From positions 1-46,346 of IMG/VR virus record IMGVR_UViG_3300025626_000038: a stretch of DNA of 46,346 nucleotides; one strand, given 5' to 3'. Positions within the stretch are counted from its first letter, which is position 1. The number at the start of each line of letters is the position of its first letter. Source of the DNA: a virus. The notes under the pieces are model-generated. The model was not told where the DNA came from, did no database searches, and worked only from the letters and a program-made list of their open reading frames with translations. Below, piece after piece: positions 1 to 6,586 of the stretch. Position numbers and translations under genes: made by a program.

Positions 1-552
1 ATGGCTGGTGACGACGAAGGCGACGACATGGATGACATGGACGACGAAGGTGAAGAAGAGCCAGAAGAAGCATTTGCATTTGAAGCAACAGACGAAGAAG
101 TTGAAGAAGCAGCTGACGAAGAAGTTGAAGAAGGCGCACATAAAAGAGAAGTAACAGCTGACATGGAAAAAATGTCAAAAGCAGAATTTGCTAAAAAGCA
201 TGGCAAAGAAATGGCTGACGACATGTATGAAGCTGAAAAAAGCGCAGGCGAAACAATGCGTGAGTATGTAGAAAAAGTATCAGCAACAATGGGTGACAAT
301 GGCGCTAATACTAAAAGTGCAGTAGCAGGTCCAAACGATATGGGCGGAACGGCTGCAAACTTAGCACAAGGTGCAGACGAAAAAGGTGGATCAGCAGATT
401 CAGCTAAAGAAGACAATGCAGGTAACGTAAACGTACCAGGCGCAAAGGCTTCTAAGTCAATGACACCAAATGCTAAAGGCCACGGCGCTGAGAAAAAACA
501 GAGCGGCGGCGAAACTGGCACAAATGGTACAAAAAGTATCATTGGCCAATAA
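1..552 (+). CDS. Prohead core protein, gp67/gp68-like (possibly 5'-truncated)
   Basis: Probable component of the internal core around which a T4-like prohead assembles, to be digested later by the gp21 protease. The first 45 residues are extremely acidic (long Asp/Glu runs). The middle (about 46-95) is Lys/Glu-rich and probably helical, and the tail is Gly/Asn/Lys-rich and low in complexity. I see no enzymatic motif. The assignment rests on position (directly upstream of gp21, gp22 and gp23, where T4 has genes 67 and 68) and on composition. An ATG lies exactly at base 1, so the true start may be upstream of the window and the protein longer. It ends 17 bases before the gp21 start. Identity as a core protein is likely; which T4 gene it corresponds to is uncertain. 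Confidence 0.6.
   Translation: MAGDDEGDDMDDMDDEGEEEPEEAFAFEATDEEVEEAADEEVEEGAHKREVTADMEKMSKAEFAKKHGKEMADDMYEAEKSAGETMREYVEKVSATMGDNGANTKSAVAGPNDMGGTAANLAQGADEKGGSADSAKEDNAGNVNVPGAKASKSMTPNAKGHGAEKKQSGGETGTNGTKSIIGQ
91..133 (+). repeat. Two 19-bp direct copies in the acidic coding segment
   Basis: A 19-base unit at 91-109 is repeated exactly at 115-133 (24-base period). It encodes a repeated DEEVEE segment of the acidic core protein and probably arose by slippage or duplication. Confidence 0.7.
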
Positions 553-569
553 GTAGTAAGGAAATCTAG

Positions 570-1193
570 ATGAGAAACTTACAAGAGCATTTGACATTTG
601 ACCAAGCTAATATAGTGCTTGAGAATGCCAACGAAGGAAAAGACCTTTATCTAAAAGGTATTATGATCCAAGGCGGTGTTCGCAATGCTAATCAGCGAGT
701 GTATCCTGTAAATGAAATAGGCAGGGCTGTCAAAACTCTCAATGATCAGATTACGAACGGGTTTAGTGTTCTCGGCGAAGTTGATCATCCAGAAGGACTT
801 AATATTAATATTGACCGTGTAAGCCATATGATAACTGAATGTTGGATGGATGGTGACAACGGTTACGGAAAGTTGAAAATTTTACCAACACCGATGGGGA
901 ACCTAGTTAAAACGATGCTTGAAGCAGGCGTTAAACTAGGTGTCTCGTCACGTGGTAGTGGTAATGTAGCAGATGACGGTAGCAATACCGTCTCTGACTT
1001 TGAAATAATCACTGTGGACGTTGTGGCTCAGCCTAGCGCCCCTGGTGCATATCCTACACCAATTTATGAACATTTAATGAATGCACGTGGGGGAATGAAG
1101 GCATACGAATTAGCACAGGCAACAAAACACGACACTAAGGCACAAAAGTATCTTAAGGAATCACTAATCAACATGATTAGTAAACTCCAATGA
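570..1193 (+). CDS. gp21: Prohead maturation protease gp21
   Basis: Serine-type prohead protease of the T4 gp21 (peptidase U9/S78) family. It cleaves scaffold and capsid precursors inside the prohead before DNA packaging. At 207 aa it matches the T4 protein (about 212). The catalytic His lies in GEVDHPE (H73) and the nucleophile serine in GVSSRGSG (S126/S127 region). The N-terminal half carries the family's NQRVYP motif near residues 41-46. The start is supported by AAGGAA at 558-563, six bases upstream of the ATG. The stop overlaps an ATG of the next frame, but the better start of gp22 lies slightly downstream. Identification is strong from motifs, length and gene order. Confidence 0.95.
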   Translation: MRNLQEHLTFDQANIVLENANEGKDLYLKGIMIQGGVRNANQRVYPVNEIGRAVKTLNDQITNGFSVLGEVDHPEGLNINIDRVSHMITECWMDGDNGYGKLKILPTPMGNLVKTMLEAGVKLGVSSRGSGNVADDGSNTVSDFEIITVDVVAQPSAPGAYPTPIYEHLMNARGGMKAYELAQATKHDTKAQKYLKESLINMISKLQ

Positions 1194-1207
1194 AACAGGA
1201 GAATGTA

Positions 1208-2308
1208 ATGATAGATGCACTAAAAACTCTATTTGAAAACGATGTTGTTTCATCTGAGATTAGAGAACAAATTGAAGAAGCTTGGGATGCAAAAGTTCAA
1301 GAAAACAAGATGCAGGCAACTGCTGAGTTACGTGAAGAGTTTGCACAAAAGTATGAGCACGATAAGTCAACTATGGTTGAAGCTATTGACTCACTACTAT
1401 CTGAGCGTCTTGCTGAAGAGATCGCAGAGTTTGCAGAAGACCGCAAGCAACTAGCAGAAGCAAAAGCAAAATATGCTATTGCAATGCGTGAAAATGCAGA
1501 TCTACTAAAGGGTTTCGTTGCTGAAAACTTAGCAGCTGAAATTAAAGAATTAAGAGCAGACAAGAAAGCAATGGCTGAATCATATGCCAAGCTAGAAGAG
1601 TTTGTTGTAGAATCTCTAGCAGGTGAAATTGCAGAATTCAATGAAGACAAAAAAGATTTAGCAGAAACTAAAGTAAAATTAGTTCGTGAAGCTAAAACAC
1701 ACTTCGCTAAGGTTAAAGCTAACTTTATCGAAAGAAGTGCTACAGCAGTATCTGAAATGGTCGGTAAATCACTTAAAGGTGAAATTACTGCACTTAAAGA
1801 AGATATTGATACAGCACGTAGAAACGACTTTGGTCGTAAAATATTTGAAGCATTTGCAAACGAGTATACAACTTCGCACTTGAATGAAAATTCAGAAGTT
1901 AGTAAACTAATGGGCGTACTAGCTGCTAAAGACAAGCAACTAGCAGAAGCTAAAGCATTTGCTACAAAAGCAAAAACTCTTGCAGAATCAGTAAACAAAG
2001 AGAAATCACGTTTAGTTGAATCAGCACGTAGAGAAAAGATTATGAACTCGCTAATAGCGCCACTAGGCAAAACACAGCGTGAGATTATGACAGACTTACT
2101 GGAATCAGTACAAACCGATAGACTTCAAAAGTCTTTTGATAAGTACCTACCATCGGTAATCGACGGCAACACTCCAGCAAAGCGTAAGGCAACACTTACA
2201 GAAGGCACAGAAGTAACAGGCAATAGAGAAGAAACAAAAATGACAACTAAAGCAGACGAATCAAATAACAATGTCCTCGACATTCGCCGTCTTGCTGGAT
2301 TAAATTAA
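1208..2308 (+). CDS. gp22: Prohead scaffold protein gp22
   Basis: Major scaffolding protein of the prohead core, removed by gp21 during maturation. The protein is almost entirely predicted helix, rich in Ala, Glu, Lys and Leu. It contains several repeated segments of the type LAEEIAEFAEDRKQLAEAK (about residues 70-150), typical of long coiled coils. An in-frame ATG at 1190 overlaps the gp21 stop, but AGGAG at 1197-1201 sits six bases before the ATG at 1208, so the 366-residue version is preferred. It is longer than T4 gp22 (269 aa). Position between protease and capsid gene and the coiled-coil composition make the call firm. Confidence 0.9.
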   Translation: MIDALKTLFENDVVSSEIREQIEEAWDAKVQENKMQATAELREEFAQKYEHDKSTMVEAIDSLLSERLAEEIAEFAEDRKQLAEAKAKYAIAMRENADLLKGFVAENLAAEIKELRADKKAMAESYAKLEEFVVESLAGEIAEFNEDKKDLAETKVKLVREAKTHFAKVKANFIERSATAVSEMVGKSLKGEITALKEDIDTARRNDFGRKIFEAFANEYTTSHLNENSEVSKLMGVLAAKDKQLAEAKAFATKAKTLAESVNKEKSRLVESARREKIMNSLIAPLGKTQREIMTDLLESVQTDRLQKSFDKYLPSVIDGNTPAKRKATLTEGTEVTGNREETKMTTKADESNNNVLDIRRLAGLN

Positions 2309-2318
2309 GGAGATAATG

Positions 2319-3503
2319 ATGTCAGAACTACTAGAATCACGCTGGGTAGACACCAAAACTGCTCTTCTTGAAGGCCTGCAAGGCAACAAGAAGTCTGTTA
2401 TGGCTGCTACACTAGAAAACACTCGCAAGTATTTGTCAGAGAGTGCAACAGCAGGCGCAACAAGTGCAGGTAACGTAGCAACACTTAACCGTGTTATCCT
2501 ACCTGTTATCAGACGTGTAATGCCAACTGTTATTGCTAACGAACTAGTCGGCGTTCAGCCAATGACTGGACCAGTTGGTCAAATTCACACGCTACGTGTA
2601 CGTTATTCAGATACAATGGATGACACAAGTGCAGGTAACACTGATACTACAGCAGGCGAAGAAGCTCTAAGCCCATTCAAAATTGCTGAAGCATATTCAG
2701 GTGATGCAGCGACTGCTAAAGCTGCAAGTACTGCTGCACTAGAAGGTGCTGCTGGACGTAAAATGTCAATTCAAATCTTGAAGCAGACAGTAGAAGCTAA
2801 GACACGTAAATTGTCAGCTCGCTGGACGTTTGAAGCTGCACAAGACGCACAGTCTATGCACGGTATTGACGTAGAAGCAGAAATCATGGCAGCTCTTGCA
2901 CAAGAGATTACTGCTGAGATTGACCAAGAAGTTATCGGATCGCTTGTAACACTAAGTGGTGCAGCAGCACAAACTTATGACCAAGCAGCAGTATCAGGTA
3001 CAGCTACTTTCGTTGGTGACGAGCATGCAGCACTTGCAGTTCAAATCAACCGCGTAAGTAACTTGATCGCACAGCGCACACGTCGTGGCGCAGGTAACTG
3101 GGCAGTTGTATCGCCATTCGCGCTTACAATCCTACAGTCTGCAACTACTTCAGCGTTCGCTCGTACAACAGAAGGTACATTCGAAGCACCAACTAACACT
3201 AAAATGGTTGGTACATTGAACAACGCAATGAAAGTATATGTAAACACATATGCTGCTGATAGTGCACCAGTACTAATCGGCTACAAAGGTTCAAGTGAAT
3301 CAGATGCAGCGGCATTCTACTGCCCATACATCCCACTAATGAGCTCAGGCGTTGTACTTGACCCAACATCATTCGAACCAACTGTGTCGTTCATGACACG
3401 TTACGGATATGTTGAGCTAAACAACACTGCATCGTCACTTGGTAACGCAGCTGATTACTTAGGTAATGTTGCTATTACTAATGGCAATGTAAGCTTCAGC
3501 TAA
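2319..3503 (+). CDS. gp23: Major capsid protein gp23
   Basis: Principal shell protein of the head. It contains the gp23 core segment with RTRRGAGNWAVVSP (about residues 250-263) and a C-terminal RYGYVELN stretch. The N-terminal region, ending in a Ser/Ala/Gly-rich stretch near residues 40-55, is where gp21 is expected to cut the precursor. Two adjacent ATGs exist (2316 and 2319). AAGGAG at 2307-2312 gives six-base spacing to 2319, so that start is chosen. At 394 aa it is shorter than T4 gp23 (521 aa). The gene ends 22 bases before a strong intrinsic terminator, consistent with very high expression of the head operon. No gp24-like vertex gene follows. Confidence 0.95.
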   Translation: MSELLESRWVDTKTALLEGLQGNKKSVMAATLENTRKYLSESATAGATSAGNVATLNRVILPVIRRVMPTVIANELVGVQPMTGPVGQIHTLRVRYSDTMDDTSAGNTDTTAGEEALSPFKIAEAYSGDAATAKAASTAALEGAAGRKMSIQILKQTVEAKTRKLSARWTFEAAQDAQSMHGIDVEAEIMAALAQEITAEIDQEVIGSLVTLSGAAAQTYDQAAVSGTATFVGDEHAALAVQINRVSNLIAQRTRRGAGNWAVVSPFALTILQSATTSAFARTTEGTFEAPTNTKMVGTLNNAMKVYVNTYAADSAPVLIGYKGSSESDAAAFYCPYIPLMSSGVVLDPTSFEPTVSFMTRYGYVELNNTASSLGNAADYLGNVAITNGNVSFS

Positions 3504-3525
3504 GTTTTACTTATAGTAAACTAAG

Positions 3526-3550
3526 AATAGGCCCTACGGGGCCTATTTTT
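3526..3550 (+). terminator. Intrinsic terminator after gp23
   Basis: A perfect 9-bp stem (AATAGGCCC with GGGCCTATT) closes a TACG tetraloop of the extra-stable UNCG class and runs into a T-tract. It ends the head-gene transcript. Confidence 0.92.
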
Positions 3551-3553
3551 ATG

Positions 3554-3561
3554 ACTAAATA
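3554..3561 (+). promoter_or_regulatory. Weak late-promoter-like box
   Basis: ACTAAATA resembles the NATAAATA late box seen elsewhere in the window. It lies between the gp23 terminator and the start of the hydrolase gene, 25 bases upstream of its ATG. One mismatch makes this the least certain of the set. Confidence 0.35.
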
Positions 3562-3578
3562 TCCTGAGGACACAATTT

Positions 3579-4073
3579 ATGAAAAAGTACTTACTTCTTG
3601 CATTATTATTTTTACCTTCTTGTAGTGAAATAAAAAATAATATAGAAAATAATAGTGTAATAACAGCACAGCCTTATATTGGATTACAAGAACGTGTACA
3701 CAGAGACGAACTTAAAGAACTACTAGAAGTAGATCCTATGCGTACAGAATGGTGCGCGGCGTTTGTTAATGCTGTGCTAGAATTAGACAGCATACCAAAC
3801 TTAAACAATCAAACCAAATACCCTCCGCTTATGGCAAGAAGCTTTTTGTTTTGGGGTGAACGTGTAGAACCTGCAGACATACAACGTGGCGATGTTGTTG
3901 TATTTCCAAGAGGCACACAGGGCTGGCAAGGGCATGTTGGATTCTATGTAGATACACAAGTTGTCAATGGTAAAGAAATTTGGATCGTACTAGGCGGCAA
4001 TCAAAGTAACGAAGTAAGATATGATTTCTTTTCACCTAATAAAGCACTTGGTATTAGACGCTACTCAAATTAA
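3579..4073 (+). CDS. Lipoprotein-like CHAP/NlpC-type peptidoglycan hydrolase
   Basis: Probable cell-wall amidase or endopeptidase, for lysis or entry. Residues 2-14 are Lys-Lys followed by a hydrophobic stretch ending in LPSC, a plausible lipobox with C15 as the acylated residue. The mature part has the Cys/His hydrolase pattern: EWCAAFVN (C59), RGDVVVFPRG (103-112), GHVGFY (H119), then LGGNQSNEV (138-146), in which N141 could be the third catalytic residue. This arrangement is that of the CHAP/NlpC-P60-like family found in phage and bacterial wall hydrolases. The gene stands alone between a terminator and a late promoter. A lipidated wall hydrolase is unusual for a T4-like phage, whose endolysin is normally soluble and gp5-associated. 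The substrate bond is unknown. Confidence 0.8.
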   Translation: MKKYLLLALLFLPSCSEIKNNIENNSVITAQPYIGLQERVHRDELKELLEVDPMRTEWCAAFVNAVLELDSIPNLNNQTKYPPLMARSFLFWGERVEPADIQRGDVVVFPRGTQGWQGHVGFYVDTQVVNGKEIWIVLGGNQSNEVRYDFFSPNKALGIRRYSN

Positions 4074-4075
4074 AT

Positions 4076-4083
4076 GATAAATA
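4076..4083 (+). promoter_or_regulatory. Late promoter box GATAAATA
   Basis: Exact match to the NATAAATA box, followed by C as at several other sites here. It lies 3 bases after the hydrolase stop and 87 bases before the next gene, implying a long leader RNA. Confidence 0.8.
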
Positions 4084-4170
4084 CTTGTGTCAATAATCGT
4101 GCCGTGTAACACGGACTTATGCAGAGCTGACCCACTGCGTAAACCTAGAACGTTTTAAAGGAGAAAACAA
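4084..4170 (+). other. Structured 5' leader of the 4171 gene
   Basis: The 87-base leader between late box and ATG contains a perfect 5-bp hairpin (CCGTG at 4102-4106, CACGG at 4110-4114) and a GCAG...CTGC pairing (4121-4124 with 4135-4138). It ends in AAAGGAG before the ATG. Its function is unknown. Confidence 0.4.
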
Positions 4171-4596
4171 ATGGGAAGACCACTTAATAAAAGATATTTT
4201 GGCCCACCTACAGCAGGCGGCAACGAAATTAAAGTACAGTTTCATAATGGAACTGGATCAGTAAACGGCTGGATTGTTAAGCAACTTGGAAGTAAAAAAT
4301 TCCGTTGCACTGACGGTACTGCTACAAAAGATTGTGTTTTAGTAGACAAAGCAACTGGCGCTATTTTAGCCGGTGAAATGTCAATTGTAGTTAAAGACGA
4401 TGGCGGCACAGCACGTCAAGTTACTAAAATTGCAGGACGTAAAGTAACACTTGACACAGGTGCAACAATTGCTTGGAACTTCAGTAATGCTACAGATGAT
4501 GGCGCAGTTGAAATGGAAGAAGCAGGCGACGATAACGTTATTGATAACGTAGGCACAGACGAAGATGACTTCGAAGGTGATGATCCAGCTCCATAA
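4171..4596 (+). CDS. Putative virion structural protein with acidic tail
   Basis: Not recognised as a named family. The 141-residue protein begins with a basic MGRPLNKRYFG segment. It continues as a Gly/Thr/Val-rich beta-type domain (about 15-110) and ends in a strongly acidic tail (about 112-141, many Asp/Glu). It has a strong Shine-Dalgarno (AAAGGAG), its own late promoter and its own intrinsic terminator, so it is probably made late and in high amounts as a single-gene unit. That pattern fits an abundant capsid-associated or head-decoration protein, but this is inference from expression signals and position just after the capsid gene. Confidence 0.6.
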   Translation: MGRPLNKRYFGPPTAGGNEIKVQFHNGTGSVNGWIVKQLGSKKFRCTDGTATKDCVLVDKATGAILAGEMSIVVKDDGGTARQVTKIAGRKVTLDTGATIAWNFSNATDDGAVEMEEAGDDNVIDNVGTDEDDFEGDDPAP

Positions 4597-4608
4597 GCAA
4601 AGTAAACG

Positions 4609-4637
4609 TGTAGGGGAGCAATCCCCTACATATTTTT
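4609..4637 (+). terminator. Intrinsic terminator with GCAA tetraloop
   Basis: A perfect 9-bp stem (TGTAGGGGA with TCCCCTACA) closes a GCAA (GNRA) tetraloop and is followed by TATTTTT. It closes the single-gene unit at 4171-4596. Confidence 0.92.
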
Positions 4638-4649
4638 AAGGAATTATAA

Positions 4650-5630
4650 ATGTCAAAGTATCTAAATGTATCAAATGGAAATTACAAAGTATCTGTACAA
4701 ACAGGCGGCACTATCTTTTTGGATACAGGGTTTGAAACAGGTACTGTTGAAATATCTGGAAATTTGTTAGTTAAAGGTGAAACTACGACAGTTAATACTA
4801 CCCAATTAGATATTGAAGATAATATTATTACACTTAATAGTGGTGAAACTGGAGCTGGTATTAGTGACATTGGCGCCGACTCTGGTATTAGAATTGACCG
4901 AGGTACTTTGCCTGATGCATTTTTAAAGTTTGATGAAGATGTAGCAGGATTTATTGCAATTAACGAATCGAGTCAATTAATATCTCTAGCAACAAATGAA
5001 ATTGATTCAAGAAGTCAAAACTTATTATTAAATGCAGGAACTAGCACAGTTAATGTATCGCCGACTGTAGATTACGAGCAAAAAGTATTTACATATGCAG
5101 GCGGAGAATTAACAGGATACAATTCTGCAAAAGCAGATGTAATACCAAACACACAAGCTGTAGTCGATTACGTTGCATTTAACTTTGCAAATGTTTTCTT
5201 GCGTCAAATTGGTGATGGTGTATTAAGTGTTAGTAGTATTACAATCGATGATGAAGAAAATACAGGTGTAGATAGTGTAATTAAATTTGCTATTGACGGT
5301 AACACAGTAAGTCAATTGTATGCTGATCGTTGGGAATTTGATGAAATTAGATTTGCAGGATCAACAATTGAAACAATCTCAAGCAACGAAGATTTAGTTT
5401 TAAAATCTTCAGGCATAGGTAGTATTAGAATAGACGATACACTGCATTTAAATCGTGTACCGAGTGCCGGCGATCCAAGTTTAGAACCGTCACAACCTAC
5501 AGACGGAATGAAAATTTATGTAGCTGATCAGTATACAGGTAAATCAGGATTATTTTTTACCAACGATCAAGGCAACAGAGACGAATTAGTAAGTAAGAAT
5601 AGAGCACTCCTTTTCGGAATGTTATTTTAA
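4650..5630 (+). CDS. Tail-fibre-like virion structural protein
   Basis: Likely virion protein exposed on the tail or head. The 326-residue sequence is beta-rich and includes a segment typical of marine T4-like fibre proteins: a VEISGNLLVKGETTTVNT stretch (about 34-50), followed by IEDNIITLNSGETG (about 55-70). Further on are GSIRIDD-type strands and a C-terminal QPTDGMKIYVADQ segment. The start has AAGGA eight bases upstream. It follows a terminator and has no clear NATAAATA box of its own. It opens a series of fibre-like genes that share GNxTVTG-like strand repeats. It is followed 9 bases later by a small beta protein. The exact location in the virion is unknown. Confidence 0.75.
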   Translation: MSKYLNVSNGNYKVSVQTGGTIFLDTGFETGTVEISGNLLVKGETTTVNTTQLDIEDNIITLNSGETGAGISDIGADSGIRIDRGTLPDAFLKFDEDVAGFIAINESSQLISLATNEIDSRSQNLLLNAGTSTVNVSPTVDYEQKVFTYAGGELTGYNSAKADVIPNTQAVVDYVAFNFANVFLRQIGDGVLSVSSITIDDEENTGVDSVIKFAIDGNTVSQLYADRWEFDEIRFAGSTIETISSNEDLVLKSSGIGSIRIDDTLHLNRVPSAGDPSLEPSQPTDGMKIYVADQYTGKSGLFFTNDQGNRDELVSKNRALLFGMLF

Positions 5631-5639
5631 GGAATAAAA

Positions 5640-5981
5640 ATGGCAATAATAAATGCACAACTAACAACTACAAAATTAGATTTGCTAACTGTTCCAGCAA
5701 GTAAATCATATGCAATTACTAACATTTTAGTTTGTAATAATGGCGCTGCACAAGCGTCTTTCGATCTTCACTTAATTCCGCAGAGTGGCACATTAAACAA
5801 TGCTGTAACTAGAGTTATTAACAATTTAGAACTTCCTGCAGGCGAAACATTTACATTTGACAATGAAAAAATTGTATTAGAACAAGGCGACACAATTTCA
5901 TTTGTAGCAGAACCAGATCTAGGCGGTGTTAATGCTGGTTTAACAAATCTTGCAGCAACAGTGAGCTACTTGGAAGTATAA
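5640..5981 (+). CDS. Small beta-sandwich virion protein, copy 1
   Basis: A 113-residue protein predicted to be nearly all beta strand, with the core pattern TVPASKSYAITNILVCNNG (about 17-35), then ELPAGETF and a C-terminal strand. Two distant paralogues occur later (13722-14051 and 23409-23726). All three directly follow a large fibre-like gene, suggesting a small partner or cap for fibres. AAGGA lies just before the ATG, and the next gene starts two bases after the stop. No known enzymatic motif. The family call is by internal comparison only. Confidence 0.6.
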   Translation: MAIINAQLTTTKLDLLTVPASKSYAITNILVCNNGAAQASFDLHLIPQSGTLNNAVTRVINNLELPAGETFTFDNEKIVLEQGDTISFVAEPDLGGVNAGLTNLAATVSYLEV

Positions 5982-5982
5982 A

Positions 5983-6561
5983 ATGAGATTAATTAAAGCA
6001 CAAACTACTAATTTGAGAAGTATATACGGCAAAGGTGTCAAATATGACGTCGATGACCAAGTAATTGTTGATAGTACTCGTGCTATGGTTGTTCCAGTAG
6101 GCACACTAGAACAACGTCCTGGAGAATTAGGTGTTGCAACAAGTTCAACAGCTGGACAACTTAGATACAATACTACAGACCAGCAGTTAGAAGCATATCA
6201 AAATGGAGCCTGGAGAGAAATACGGTTTAAAGAACCAAATCAAGATCCGGGAATTGTTTGGCAGAACTTAGGTGTAGGAAATATAACAGCTGACGAAACT
6301 GTGTTTGGCGAATTGCAAAGTAATGATACAGATTTTCCAGTACCAGCAAGTGCTAATAATATTATAGTAATGATTGAAAACGTAGTTCAAATACCGACTA
6401 CAAACTATACAATACATCAAACTGCTGAAATTACAACAGGTGGCGCAGAACAAGGACCTAATCATCCTTACATTGCATCGGGTTCTGGGTGGTGGATTAA
6501 ATTTACAAGCCCTGTGCCAACAGGCAAGCCAGTTACTGTAATTCACAACCTTGACAAATAA
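5983..6561 (+). CDS. Virion structural protein with fibre-type RYNT motif
   Basis: A 192-residue probable structural protein. Residues around 55-75 carry GQLRYNTTDQQLEAYQNGAW, the phage-fibre motif (RYNT...E.Y..G.W) that recurs near the C-termini of the large proteins at 6587 and 10380. The C-terminal half is beta-rich, with INPNW-poor, aromatic segments (GSGWWIKF) and an ending VTVIHNLDK. It is translationally close to the preceding gene (one base apart). The stop (TAA 6559-6561) overlaps the late box for the following giant gene. No more specific role can be supported. Confidence 0.6.
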   Translation: MRLIKAQTTNLRSIYGKGVKYDVDDQVIVDSTRAMVVPVGTLEQRPGELGVATSSTAGQLRYNTTDQQLEAYQNGAWREIRFKEPNQDPGIVWQNLGVGNITADETVFGELQSNDTDFPVPASANNIIVMIENVVQIPTTNYTIHQTAEITTGGAEQGPNHPYIASGSGWWIKFTSPVPTGKPVTVIHNLDK

Positions 6562-6564
6562 ATA
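6557..6564 (+). promoter_or_regulatory. Late promoter box AATAAATA
   Basis: NATAAATA match followed by C, 22 bases upstream of the 6587 start and overlapping the stop codon of the preceding gene. Confidence 0.75.
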
Positions 6565-6586
6565 CTATGTTAGAGGGAGTAATTAA

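Noticed and set aside
1297-2070. Long open frame antisense to gp22 (257 codons)
   Set aside because: Ser/Ala/Leu-rich shadow of the repetitive Lys/Glu/Ala codons of gp22. No ribosome-binding site or promoter, and fully inside a certain gene.
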